In this document: positions 7,021 to 14,074 of the stretch, in pieces | How positions within the stretch are numbered: position 1 is the stretch's first letter | Layout: each line of letters begins with the position of its first letter | Source: Chloroflexota bacterium | GTDB taxonomy: Bacteria > Chloroflexota > Anaerolineae > Anaerolineales > JACQED01 | Reading direction: 5' to 3' | NCBI GenBank assembly: GCA_016200785.1 | Contig: JACQED010000402.1 | Location: forward strand, 1-20,677 | Length of the DNA stretch: 20,677 nt | Notes under the pieces: generated by a model | What the model was told of the DNA's origin: nothing | Database searches by the model: none | Seen by the model: the letters and a program-made list of their open reading frames with translations, nothing else | Position numbers and translations under genes: made by a program

Positions 7021-8526
7021 ATGTTCAAGAAAGTCCTCATCGCCAACCGGGGTGAAATCGCTGTCCGCATCATCCGCGCGTGCCGCGAATTGGGCATTGC
7101 GACGGTCGCGGTGTATTCGGAAGTGGATCGCAACGCTCTGCACGTGCGTTACGCCGACGAGGCCTATTCCATCGGCCCGGCGCCGTCGCGCGAGAGTTAT
7201 CTGCGGATTGACAAGATTCTCGACGTGGCGCGCAAGACCGAGAGTGACGCCATTCATCCGGGTTACGGCTTTCTGGCCGAGCGTGAGGAATTCGCCGCCG
7301 CCTGCGAAGAGGCGGGGATCGCCTACATCGGGCCGAAGCCATCGGCGATCGCGGCGATGGGCGACAAAGCGGTGGCCCGCGCCACCGTCACCAAAGCCGG
7401 CGTGCCCGTCGTCCCCGGCACCGAGGCCGAGGGGAGTCTGCGCGACGAGGAGATCATCGCCATCGCGCCGCAGATCGGCTTCCCGGTGCTGATCAAGGCG
7501 ACGGCCGGCGGCGGCGGCAAAGGGATGCGCGAGGTAATCCGCCCCGAAGATTTGTCCGGCGCGCTCGCGGCGGCGCGGCGCGAGGCCGAGGCGGCCTTCG
7601 GCGATGGCAACGTGTATCTCGAAAAACTCGTCACCGGCGCGCGGCACATTGAATTTCAAATCCTGGCCGACACGCACGGCAACGTCATCCACCTCGGCGA
7701 GCGCGAGTGCTCGCTCCAGCGGCGGCATCAGAAAGTGCTCGAAGAGTCGCCGTCGCCGTTCGTCGACCCGCACCCGGAACTGCGGGCACGCATGGGCGAA
7801 GTCGCCTGCAAAGCGGCAGCCGCGGTGGACTACGTCAACGCCGGAACGATCGAGTTTCTGGTGGACAAGGAGCAGAGCTTTTACTTCCTCGAAATGAACA
7901 CCCGCCTGCAAGTGGAGCATCCTGTCACCGAGGCCGTGACCGGCGTGGATATCGTCAAAGAGCAAATCCGAATCGCGCGGGGCCGGAAGCTGCGCTACAC
8001 ACAGGAAGATGTTTCGCTCAACGGCTGGGCGGTCGAATGCCGCATCAACGCCGAAGACCCGTACAACAACTTCCTTCCGTCCACCGGTCAGATCAAATCC
8101 ACGATTCTGCCGACCGGCCCCGGCGTGCGGGTGGATACCGGGGTGTACGCCGGTTTTGAGGTTTCACCTTATTACGACTCGTTGATCAGCAAACTGATCT
8201 GCTGGGGCGAGGGGCGCGGCGAGGCCATCCTGCGAATGCGCCGGGCGCTGGAGGAGTATCGCATCGTGGGGGTCAAGACCACCATCCCGTTTCACCAGAC
8301 TATCATGAATAGCCACCGTTTCATCGCCGGGCACTTTGACACCCGCTTCATCGAAGAGCGATTCGAGATGGACGAAGACCGGGAGCTGCGTCCGGAGATC
8401 GCTGCCATCCTGGCCACGCTGGTCGCTCACCGTGAGAGCCAGATGGCCGCCCAGATCGTCCAGCGCGGCGAGCGCGACACGAGCAATTGGAAGTGGGTGG
8501 GGCGGTATGAGAGGATGCACAGGTAA
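7021..8526 (+). CDS. accC: Biotin carboxylase subunit of acyl-CoA carboxylase
   Basis: The 501-residue protein carries out ATP-dependent carboxylation of biotin on the carrier protein with bicarbonate. Three domains are visible: pre-ATP-grasp 'IANRGEIAVRI' (8-18), ATP-grasp with 'GGGGKGMR' (163-170), and the C-terminal biotin carboxylase domain. Expected active-site residues are present in E. coli AccC-like positions: Lys116, Lys159, Glu201, His209 and Lys238, with Glu278, Glu291, Asn293 and Arg295 ('EMNTRLQVEHP') and Arg341. It stops after the biotin carboxylase domain, unlike one-chain PccA of about 660 residues or more, and the carrier is encoded by the next gene. The ATG at 7021 gives the standard start MFKKVLIANRGE; the frame is open further upstream but runs into hairpins. 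A weak TTGCGA-17-CACAAT promoter (6975-7003) may serve it. Confidence 0.93.
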   Translation: MFKKVLIANRGEIAVRIIRACRELGIATVAVYSEVDRNALHVRYADEAYSIGPAPSRESYLRIDKILDVARKTESDAIHPGYGFLAEREEFAAACEEAGIAYIGPKPSAIAAMGDKAVARATVTKAGVPVVPGTEAEGSLRDEEIIAIAPQIGFPVLIKATAGGGGKGMREVIRPEDLSGALAAARREAEAAFGDGNVYLEKLVTGARHIEFQILADTHGNVIHLGERECSLQRRHQKVLEESPSPFVDPHPELRARMGEVACKAAAAVDYVNAGTIEFLVDKEQSFYFLEMNTRLQVEHPVTEAVTGVDIVKEQIRIARGRKLRYTQEDVSLNGWAVECRINAEDPYNNFLPSTGQIKSTILPTGPGVRVDTGVYAGFEVSPYYDSLISKLICWGEGRGEAILRMRRALEEYRIVGVKTTIPFHQTIMNSHRFIAGHFDTRFIEERFEMDEDRELRPEIAAILATLVAHRESQMAAQIVQRGERDTSNWKWVGRYERMHR

Positions 8527-8527
8527 C

Positions 8528-8559
8528 AAATCCCAAATGCCAAGCCCCAAATCCCAAAG
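8528..8559. repeat. Dispersed AAATCCCAAA repeat, copy 1
   Basis: This 32-base stretch matches 16805-16836 at 28 positions and is made of repeated CCAAATCCCAAA-like words. It fills nearly the whole gap between the biotin carboxylase and the biotin carrier. Non-coding dispersed repeat of unknown role. Confidence 0.75.
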
Positions 8560-8565
8560 ATCGGC

Positions 8566-9063
8566 ATGAAATACGCGACGACGCTAAACGACAAGACCTA
8601 TATCATCGAAATCAACGACGACCGGCATATCGTGGTCGACGGGGTCGAATATGCGATCGATTTCGCCAGCCTCGCTGGACAGTCGCTGTATTCACTGCTG
8701 TTGGACAACGAATCCTATGAGTCGTTTGTGGAGGAGCGCGAGGAGGCCTGGCAAGTGCTCCTGCGCGGTGTGCTGTACGAAGTCCGCGTGGCCGACGAGC
8801 GCGAAGAGCGATTGCGCAAGGCCTCCGGTGGGCTGGCCGTTTCGGGCGGCGAGTTCAGCCTCAAAGCCCCCATGCCCGGCCTGGTCGTCGCCGTGCCGGT
8901 GGCCGAGGGGCAGACAGTAGTCAAAGGCGACAACCTGATCATCCTCGAGTCGATGAAAATGCAGAACGAACTCAAAGCCCCGCGCGATGGGACGGTGAGC
9001 CGCGTGCGGGTGAAGGCCGGCGATAGCGTGGAGCACAATCAGGTGCTGGCGACGATGGCATAA
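8566..9063 (+). CDS. Biotin carboxyl carrier protein (acyl-CoA carboxylase)
   Basis: The 165-residue protein has a C-terminal biotinyl/lipoyl domain (about residues 97-165) with the biotinylation motif 'ESMKM', modified lysine Lys131, preceded by 'APMPGLV' and followed by 'KAPRDGTV', all hallmark positions. The first 90 residues form a beta-rich region like the N-terminal part of stand-alone carriers and the BT-like part of one-chain carboxylases, which holds the carrier to the holoenzyme. It shuttles carboxybiotin between the biotin carboxylase and the carboxyltransferase. It starts 39 bases after the biotin carboxylase stop and ends 18 bases before the mutase gene, so it is clearly in the same operon. 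A biotin ligase must be encoded elsewhere. Confidence 0.93.
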   Translation: MKYATTLNDKTYIIEINDDRHIVVDGVEYAIDFASLAGQSLYSLLLDNESYESFVEEREEAWQVLLRGVLYEVRVADEREERLRKASGGLAVSGGEFSLKAPMPGLVVAVPVAEGQTVVKGDNLIILESMKMQNELKAPRDGTVSRVRVKAGDSVEHNQVLATMA

Positions 9064-9081
9064 ACCAGGGATCAGGAATTG

Positions 9082-10740
9082 ATGGCAACAGAGATACTTC
9101 CCAACGCAAAGCGGACGTGGGAGCAGAAAGTGGTCGCGCCCACCCTCAATAAATCTCCCGAACGCCGCGTGCAGTTCGAGACATCTTCCGGCATTCCGTT
9201 GGAACGCGTGTATCCGCCCGCCGACGATGGCGCGGAGTATCTCGACAAACTTGGCTTCCCCGGCGAGTATCCGTTCACGCGCGGGGTGCAGCCGACGATG
9301 TATCGCGGCCGGCTGTGGACGATGCGCCAGTACGCCGGATATGCCACCGCCGAGGAGTCGAATCGCCGCTACAAGTTCTTGCTCGAGCAAGGGCAGACCG
9401 GCCACTCGGTCGCCTTCGATCTGCCAACGCAGATCGGTTACGATGCCGACGACCCGATGGCGCTGGGCGAGGTCGGCAAAGTCGGCGTTTCGATTTGCTC
9501 GCTCGACGACATGCTGACGCTGTTCGACGGCATTCCGCTGGACAAAGTCAGCACGAGCATGACGATCAACGCTCCGGCGGCGATTTTGCTGGCGCTGTAC
9601 ATCGCCGTCGCCAGACGGCAAGGCGTCGAGCCGAGGCAGCTTCGCGGCACGGTGCAGAACGATATTCTCAAAGAGTACATTGCTCGCGGGACATACATTT
9701 TTCCGCCCGCGCCCTCGATGCGCCTCGTAACCGACCTCTTCCGCTACTGCAAAGACAATGTGCCGAACTGGAACACCATCTCAGTCTCCGGCTACCACAT
9801 CCGCGAGGCCGGGAGCACGGCGGTGCAGGAAGTAGCGTTCACGTTGGCCGACGGCATCGCCTACGTTCAGGCGGCGATTATCGCAGGAATGGCCGTGGAC
9901 GAATTTGCGCCGCAGATCGCTTTTTTCTTCAACGCCCATAATCAGTTCCTCGAGGAGGTCGCCAAGTTCCGCGCGGCGCGGCGGCTGTGGGCGCGGATCA
10001 TGCGCGAGCGGTTCAAGGCGGAAGACCCGCGCTCGTGGATGTTGAGATTCCACACGCAGACCGGCGGAAGCACGCTCACCGCGCAACAGCCGCAGAACAA
10101 CATCGTGCGGGTGGCGATTCAGGCGCTGGCCGCCATCCTCGGCGGGACACAATCATTGCACACCAACTCGATGGACGAGGCGCTCGCCCTGCCGACCGAG
10201 GCGGCGGTGCGCGTCGCCCTGCGCACCCAGCAGATCATCGCCAGCGAGTCCGGCGTGGCCGACACGCTGGATCCGCTGGCGGGCAGTTACGCCATCGAGT
10301 CGCTCACCGACGAAATCGAGCGCCGCGCCGAAGAATACATCGAGAAGATTGACGACCTCGGCGGCGCGTTGGCGGCCATCGAGCGGGGCTACATCCAAAA
10401 CGAGATTCAGGACGCGGCCTATCGCTATCAACAGGCCGTCGAGCGCGGCGAGCAGATCGTCGTCGGCGTCAACGAGTTCGTGACCGAGGAGAGGGAGAGG
10501 CTGGAAAGGCTGAAAGTTGACCCGGCGATTGAACTCGCCCAACGTGAACGGTTGAAGGCCCTGCGCGCTCGACGTGACAACCGGCGCGTGAGCCTGCTCC
10601 GAGCGCAATTGGAAAGCGCCGCGCGCGGCTCGGACAACCTGATGCCGTTGTTCATCGAGTGTGTCGAGAACGATGTGACTCTGGGTGAGATTTGCCACAC
10701 GCTGAGGGGAGTCTGGGGAGAGTATCGGCCAACACTATGA
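9082..10740 (+). CDS. mcmA: Methylmalonyl-CoA mutase, large (catalytic) subunit without B12 domain
   Basis: The 552-residue protein covers only the TIM-barrel substrate domain of acyl-CoA mutases. It isomerises (R)-methylmalonyl-CoA to succinyl-CoA together with a separate B12-binding subunit. Family motifs: 'RGVQPTMYRGRLWTMRQYAG' region (68-87), 'VAFDLPTQIGYD' (110-121), 'GTVQNDILKEYIARGTYIFPP' region (189-209), 'SGYHIREAG', and 'GGTQSLHTNSMDEAL'. Tyr74 and Arg202 correspond to the Tyr and Arg that mark methylmalonyl-CoA mutase (isobutyryl-CoA mutase has Phe and Gln there), so substrate assignment is good. The ATG at 9082 follows an AGGAATT-type ribosome-binding site. No B12-binding domain (DxHxxG) is encoded in this protein or in any neighbour, so the small subunit lies elsewhere. 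The stop overlaps the epimerase start (ATGA). Confidence 0.93.
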   Translation: MATEILPNAKRTWEQKVVAPTLNKSPERRVQFETSSGIPLERVYPPADDGAEYLDKLGFPGEYPFTRGVQPTMYRGRLWTMRQYAGYATAEESNRRYKFLLEQGQTGHSVAFDLPTQIGYDADDPMALGEVGKVGVSICSLDDMLTLFDGIPLDKVSTSMTINAPAAILLALYIAVARRQGVEPRQLRGTVQNDILKEYIARGTYIFPPAPSMRLVTDLFRYCKDNVPNWNTISVSGYHIREAGSTAVQEVAFTLADGIAYVQAAIIAGMAVDEFAPQIAFFFNAHNQFLEEVAKFRAARRLWARIMRERFKAEDPRSWMLRFHTQTGGSTLTAQQPQNNIVRVAIQALAAILGGTQSLHTNSMDEALALPTEAAVRVALRTQQIIASESGVADTLDPLAGSYAIESLTDEIERRAEEYIEKIDDLGGALAAIERGYIQNEIQDAAYRYQQAVERGEQIVVGVNEFVTEERERLERLKVDPAIELAQRERLKALRARRDNRRVSLLRAQLESAARGSDNLMPLFIECVENDVTLGEICHTLRGVWGEYRPTL

Positions 10741-11270
10741 TAAAACGTATTGCTCACATTGCGATTGTGGTTGACGATATTGATGCCGCGCTCTGTTTCT
10801 GGCGTGACGGGCTGGGGTTGGATTTGACTCACGTGGAGGATGTCCCCGACCAGCAGGCCGCTGTCGCCTTCCTGCCGACCGGCGAGAGCGAAGTCGAGTT
10901 GGTGAAGCCGACGAACGAATTGTCGGGGATCGCCCGGTTTCTGATGAAGCGCGGGCCGGGGATGCATCACATCTGCTTCGAGGTAGACGACGTCGAAGCC
11001 TGCCTGGATCGTCTCCGCGCGAAAGGCATCCGGCTGATCAACGAGACGCCGACCATTGGCACAGGCGGAAAGAAGATCGCCTTCATCCACCCGGAGGGCA
11101 CACACGGCGTGCTGGTCGAACTGTACGAACTGACGCCCGAAGAACAACTCTTGCGTCACGAGCGGCAACTCGGCCTCGCCGACCGCGTCTTGCACGAAGG
11201 CCAGGTCATGACCGCCGCCGTGATGGGTTTTCTGCAGGCACTGGTGGGGAACGGCGATCGCGCGAACTAA
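10737..11270 (+). CDS. mce: Methylmalonyl-CoA epimerase with C-terminal extension
   Basis: The 177-residue VOC-fold metalloenzyme interconverts (S)- and (R)-methylmalonyl-CoA, linking the carboxylase product to the mutase. Core residues 1-131 show 'IAHIAIVVDDIDAAL', 'GPGMHHICFEVDD' and 'HGVLVELYE'. Likely metal ligands are His7, a residue near Glu54, His77 or His78, and Glu129. The start ATG overlaps the mutase stop by four bases (ATGA), a sign of translational coupling. Typical epimerases end soon after the VELYE motif, but this one carries about 45 extra residues, mainly helical, of unknown role. The gene ends in a 4-base overlap with the convergent methyltransferase-like gene. Confidence 0.92.
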   Translation: MIKRIAHIAIVVDDIDAALCFWRDGLGLDLTHVEDVPDQQAAVAFLPTGESEVELVKPTNELSGIARFLMKRGPGMHHICFEVDDVEACLDRLRAKGIRLINETPTIGTGGKKIAFIHPEGTHGVLVELYELTPEEQLLRHERQLGLADRVLHEGQVMTAAVMGFLQALVGNGDRAN

Positions 11271-12277
11271 TTTTTCCGCGCTTCGTCGGCCATCGCCCTC
11301 ATGTTTGCTGCCGGGACGAGCGGCGCGAGATCACAGCCCGGCCACACAGCGTCCACGCCGTCGTAGATCGCGCGGCGCACGGCCTCCCGCACCGCGGACT
11401 CCTCCCCGTTCGCCAGTGTCCCCACCGGGTCAATGTTGCCGAAGATCATCACGTCCGGCCCGAGTGTTCGGCGCGAGAGCGCAACGTCGTTCGTCTGATC
11501 CACACTGATCGCGTCTGCGCCGCATTCGGCGAGCATCGTCATCGCCCGGTTGGTCTTGCCGCACACGCTCAAAACGCGCGGCGAGGGCAGGGCGGCGAGC
11601 AAACGCTGAAGCCGGGGCTGAATGATTTTCCTGAACGACGGCGGCCCGAGAAAGCCCGGCGAGCCGCCCATCTCGTGGACGGTGATGAAATCCGCGCCCG
11701 CCGCGCGATAAGCCAGCGCGACCTCGGCTAGAACGTCGGTCAGCGGATCGAGCACCAGCCCCACTGCATCCGGATCGGTGGCTACGGCGGTGGTCAGTTC
11801 GAGCAAACCGACAACTTGCATCGCCAGCGTGAACGGCCCTGGCACCCACGCGCCCACGACGATTTCACTCCCCACATCCTCCTTCAGCAACCGAATCGCT
11901 TCGATTACAGTCGCGATGCGCTCGTGCCGCGTAATGGCGGCGGGAGGATCGAGGCGAAAATTCTGGGGGCCGGCGGCGATGGGTTGAACGGTGGGATAAA
12001 TGGGGAAAGGCACGTCGGCGTGAAAGTCCACCGACGCGCCGAGCGCGCCGGCTTCGACGCCGAGGTCGAAGGGGACGACCGCCGACTCGAAGCCGAAGAG
12101 GCGATAGGTCGTCGCGGCGGCGGCGGCCATCTTTGCCGGGTCGGTGTGGACTTCGGCGAACTTCAAGCCGAGATGCTCAAGTCCCGGCGCGCTGACGTTG
12201 GCGAGGCCGCTGAAGCAGTGTCTTCGTTTGCCGCGTTGGCCGCTGAACAGAGCCAAGACTTCGTCGCGTGAATTCAT
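11267..12277 (-). CDS. MtaA/CmuA (uroporphyrinogen decarboxylase fold) methyltransferase-like protein
   Basis: The 336-residue TIM-barrel protein is of the UroD/MtaA/CmuA superfamily. True HemE features such as the N-terminal RQAGR-type motif are absent. The match is to corrinoid-dependent methyltransferases: 'HEMGGSPGFLGPPSF' (201-215), 'VLSVCGKTNRAM' (235-246), 'GNIDPVGTL' (280-288) and 'VWPGCDLAP' (311-319). In MtbA/MtaA the zinc that activates the thiol acceptor is held by His-x-Cys and a distant Cys. Here Cys239 and Cys315 are present, but the His is Ser237. A typical AGAGG ribosome-binding site precedes the ATG on the minus strand. Neighbouring B12 enzymology (mutase) may be coincidence. 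It could transfer methyl groups from a corrinoid protein, but the substrate is not readable and an altered or lost zinc site is possible. Confidence 0.75.
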   Translation of the reverse strand: MNSRDEVLALFSGQRGKRRHCFSGLANVSAPGLEHLGLKFAEVHTDPAKMAAAAATTYRLFGFESAVVPFDLGVEAGALGASVDFHADVPFPIYPTVQPIAAGPQNFRLDPPAAITRHERIATVIEAIRLLKEDVGSEIVVGAWVPGPFTLAMQVVGLLELTTAVATDPDAVGLVLDPLTDVLAEVALAYRAAGADFITVHEMGGSPGFLGPPSFRKIIQPRLQRLLAALPSPRVLSVCGKTNRAMTMLAECGADAISVDQTNDVALSRRTLGPDVMIFGNIDPVGTLANGEESAVREAVRRAIYDGVDAVWPGCDLAPLVPAANMRAMADEARKN

Positions 12278-12288
12278 AGGCCTCTTTT

Positions 12289-12339
12289 AACGCCAAGACG
12301 CCAAGGCGCAAAGGTTTTCTCTCTTTGCGTCCTTGCGTC
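12289..12339. repeat. Dispersed AACGCCAAGACGC... inverted repeat, copy 1
   Basis: GACGCCAAGGCGCAAAG (12297-12313) faces CTTTGCGTCCTTGCGTC (12323-12339), complementary apart from two one-base shifts, around a 9-base loop. A related copy lies at 20426-20458 beside the GxxExxY gene. Such sequences are common dispersed repeats in environmental bacteria (general knowledge). It lies between the methyltransferase-like gene and the selenoprotein run. Confidence 0.75.
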
Positions 12340-12344
12340 GCCTG

Positions 12345-12363
12345 CCCCGCCGCAGTTGCGGGG
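12345..12363 (-). terminator. GC-rich hairpin after the thioredoxin-like gene
   Basis: CCCCGC (12345-12350) pairs with GCGGGG (12358-12363) across a 7-base loop, 14 bases beyond the minus-strand stop of the thioredoxin-like gene. There is no T-run on the minus strand, so terminator function is only possible. Confidence 0.35.
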
Positions 12364-12377
12364 TTGTGTTGAATCTT

Positions 12378-12863
12378 TCACTGACCTGCGACCACCTTGC
12401 GCACTGCCGCTGGATCGATCACCCCTGCCTCTCGCCACACCTCGCGGCCCGCAGCGTCGAACATGATGAACGTCGGCGTGAACTCCCAGCCAAGGCGCGC
12501 GCCGATTTCCCTGCCCGCCGGGTCTTGGATGTTCAAGCGGATCACCTGCAGGCCTTTCGGGCCGAGTTCCTCTTCGAGTCTGTCCACGACAGGCTTCACT
12601 GCAATGCAAGCGCCTCAATAGTTCGATTGAAATTCGATCAGCGTCGGCCGGCCCGATTTGATTGCGGCCTCGACCGCGGCGGCTTCGGTCACTGTGCTGG
12701 GGCCGGGCCGCAGGAACAGGAACGTTCCTCCGAATGCGAGGACGAGCGCGCCGAGAGCGATCAAATCTCTGCGCTTCACCCCGTCGTAGAGCAGGGCAAG
12801 TGCGGCCAGGCCGATGATGACGATTGTGGAAATGGCGAACGAGTGCTGGTTGAAGTAGCGCAT
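12378..12863 (-). CDS. Membrane-anchored thioredoxin-like selenoprotein (in-frame UGA as Sec, U-G-A-C active site)
   Basis: Read through the in-frame UGA at 12615-12617, this is a 161-residue protein. Residues 9-26 and 33-53 are two membrane helices joined by 'DGVKRRD'; the positive-inside rule puts the C-terminal domain outside the cytoplasm. Residues 58-161 are a thioredoxin fold: 'PTLIEFQSNY', then UGA (83), then 'GACIAVKPVVDRLEEEL', and 'TPTFIMFDAAG' with cis-Pro130. The UGA stands exactly where the first Cys of CxxC belongs, and the second Cys is Cys86. Both halves are in one frame and each fits its part of the fold. A stem-loop follows at bSECIS distance. The ATG directly follows the TAA of the LysM-CAP gene. 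The final stop is also UGA. Alternatives are a nonsense mutation or sequencing error of a Cys codon. A conventional caller would report fragments 12615-12863 and 12378-12599. Confidence 0.82.
12580..12592 (-). promoter_or_regulatory. Candidate bacterial SECIS stem-loop
   Basis: On the minus strand CTGTC-GTG-GACAG forms a 5-bp perfect stem with a GTG apical loop, 22 bases after the UGA (27 bases from UGA to loop). Two further base pairs are possible beyond one mismatch (12577-12595). Published bSECIS rules ask for a small apical loop with G in its first two bases, about 16-37 bases after UGA; both are met. The hairpin lies within the coding sequence, as expected in bacteria. Confidence 0.6.
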
Positions 12864-13595
12864 TTACGGCCCGGCGAACACCTGCGCGATCATCCAGCCG
12901 GTGCGCGACCTGACGACGCCGGCCCCGGTCAAAGTGAATTGTGAGCGCATGATGTTTTCGCGATGGCCGGGGCTGTCCAGCCAACTTTGCAGAGCCTGGG
13001 CGGCGAGGCTGGCCGACCGGTATTCCTTGCTGAACCACGCGAGATTCTCGCCGGCCCAGTTGCCGATCTCCTGACCGAAGATCAGATCGCCGGTCAAGAA
13101 TCTTCCGGTGACCGGATCGTCGTGGGCGAAGTAGTCGCGCGTCACCAAGTCCTGACTCTTCCAGCGGGCGATCTCCATCAAGCGTTCGTCGCGCGTCAGC
13201 GGCGGCAGGCCGTTGGCCGATCGGTTCTGATTAGTCAGGTCAATAATCTGCTGCTCGACAGTGGTCGTGGAGTTCGCCTCGACGACGGTGGGCGTGATCC
13301 TGGCGGCGGCGGTCGGCGCGGGCGCCGGGCGAGTCGCGGCAGACTGCGCGGTGACGGCGATCACCCAGCTGGCGCGCAAACAGGCCGCGTTCACCGCGAG
13401 GCACGGATAGCGGCTCTGGTTCAACTTGATGAGCGTGCCGACCGTCGTGCCGGACGTACGGGCGATCTTGGTCAACGTGTCGCCGGGGAGGACGGTATAA
13501 GTGGGGGTGCCTTGCGCGAGGACGGGGGAGGCGAGGCTCAGAACAATCGCCAAAACTATGAGGACCGAGAAGGTTCTAAATGCTTCGAGCCTCAT
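12864..13595 (-). CDS. Exported LysM-CAP (SCP/PR-1, YkwD-like) protein
   Basis: The 243-residue protein has a signal peptide (about residues 1-27, ending 'SPVLAQ'), a LysM domain (32-60: 'TYTVLPGDTLTKIARTSGT'), a stretch with two cysteines (Cys65, Cys72) that could form a disulphide, a Pro/Ala/Thr linker (85-112), and a CAP domain (114-243) with 'GENLAW' (182-187) and 'HRENIM' (211-216). LysM binds peptidoglycan or related glycans; bacterial CAP proteins are secreted, often in wall- or spore-associated roles, and their activity is poorly defined. The start overlaps the HEPN stop (ATGA on the minus strand) and the stop touches the ATG of the thioredoxin-like gene, so the three are translationally linked. 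The two cysteines make it a possible client of that redox protein (inference). Confidence 0.88.
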   Translation of the reverse strand: MRLEAFRTFSVLIVLAIVLSLASPVLAQGTPTYTVLPGDTLTKIARTSGTTVGTLIKLNQSRYPCLAVNAACLRASWVIAVTAQSAATRPAPAPTAAARITPTVVEANSTTTVEQQIIDLTNQNRSANGLPPLTRDERLMEIARWKSQDLVTRDYFAHDDPVTGRFLTGDLIFGQEIGNWAGENLAWFSKEYRSASLAAQALQSWLDSPGHRENIMRSQFTLTGAGVVRSRTGWMIAQVFAGP

Positions 13596-14074
13596 TCGTC
13601 ATCCTCTGCCGATTGTGGGGTTTCAGGCTCGACTGTGGGAGGCTCACCACTAACTGCGGCATAAACTGATTCGGCCAGCGCAACGGCGCGCCGGGCTTTT
13701 TCCAGGCCGGCCGTTGCCTCTGGCTCCTGGATGAGTTCCCAGGGAACGGTGCCGGTCAACTCATCGCCGTAAGCCGCGCGGATATGCGTCGCCAAACCCA
13801 TGTTGCGGAAAGCATCAAGAGAAGCCTCTATGTCTTGTCGGATGGCGTCGGGCAAATTGCCTTTGTCTGTTAGTCGCTTGAGCGGCCCGATTACGTCGTG
13901 TGTCTTGGGAATGGGACGAAAGTGTCCCAGGATGGCCTTGCCAGCATTCTCAACGGCCTCTTGCGCCTCTGCCAAACAGTCGTCCCACTGTCCATCAACG
14001 GCATCGTTCTCGGCCTTCGCCAGGGAGCGTTTCGCCAGTTTTAACCGATACAGTGGATCGTCATGCGAGTTCAC
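13592..14074 (-). CDS. HEPN-domain protein, partner of the adjacent nucleotidyltransferase
   Basis: The 160-residue helical protein has the HEPN pattern: 'YRLKLAKRSLAKAENDAVDG' region (9-28), 'CLAEAQEAVENAGKAILGH' (33-51), then 'RPIPKTHDVIGPL' (53-65). Arg53 and His59 give an Rx5H spacing that fits the broad Rx4-6H HEPN RNase motif, although KTHD is also simply a conserved structural feature of this HEPN subgroup. The acidic C-terminal tail 'EPETPQSAEDDE' is probably disordered. The gene overlaps the upstream nucleotidyltransferase by 14 bases, the classic HEPN/MNT pair arrangement seen in toxin-antitoxin modules, where the HEPN protein is the RNase toxin and the MNT protein neutralises it by modification. 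The function as a toxin is not proven here. Confidence 0.78.
   Translation of the reverse strand: MNSHDDPLYRLKLAKRSLAKAENDAVDGQWDDCLAEAQEAVENAGKAILGHFRPIPKTHDVIGPLKRLTDKGNLPDAIRQDIEASLDAFRNMGLATHIRAAYGDELTGTVPWELIQEPEATAGLEKARRAVALAESVYAAVSGEPPTVEPETPQSAEDDE

Noticed and set aside
6880..7965. 361-codon minus-strand open frame opposite the biotin carboxylase
   Set aside because: Shadow frame; the plus strand shows the full set of biotin carboxylase catalytic residues.
12615..12617. UGA read as tryptophan (alternative genetic code)
   Set aside because: Many other genes here end properly at UGA (for example at 1608, 3867, 5932 and 10740), and Trp is not expected at this active-site position.
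12378..12863. Thioredoxin-like gene as a plain pseudogene or two separate genes
   Set aside because: The only interruption falls exactly on the catalytic Cys codon and a hairpin follows at the right distance. Chance or decay would rarely hit that codon. A sequencing error cannot be fully excluded.
12274..13038. 254-codon minus-strand frame overlapping the thioredoxin-like and CAP genes
   Set aside because: Low-complexity Arg/Gly/Pro-rich translation without domains, in a different frame from two genes with recognisable folds.
13592..14074. HEPN protein called with certainty as an RNase toxin on the basis of Arg53-x5-His59
   Set aside because: The KTHD segment is conserved for other reasons in this HEPN subgroup, so the motif match alone is not proof of catalysis.
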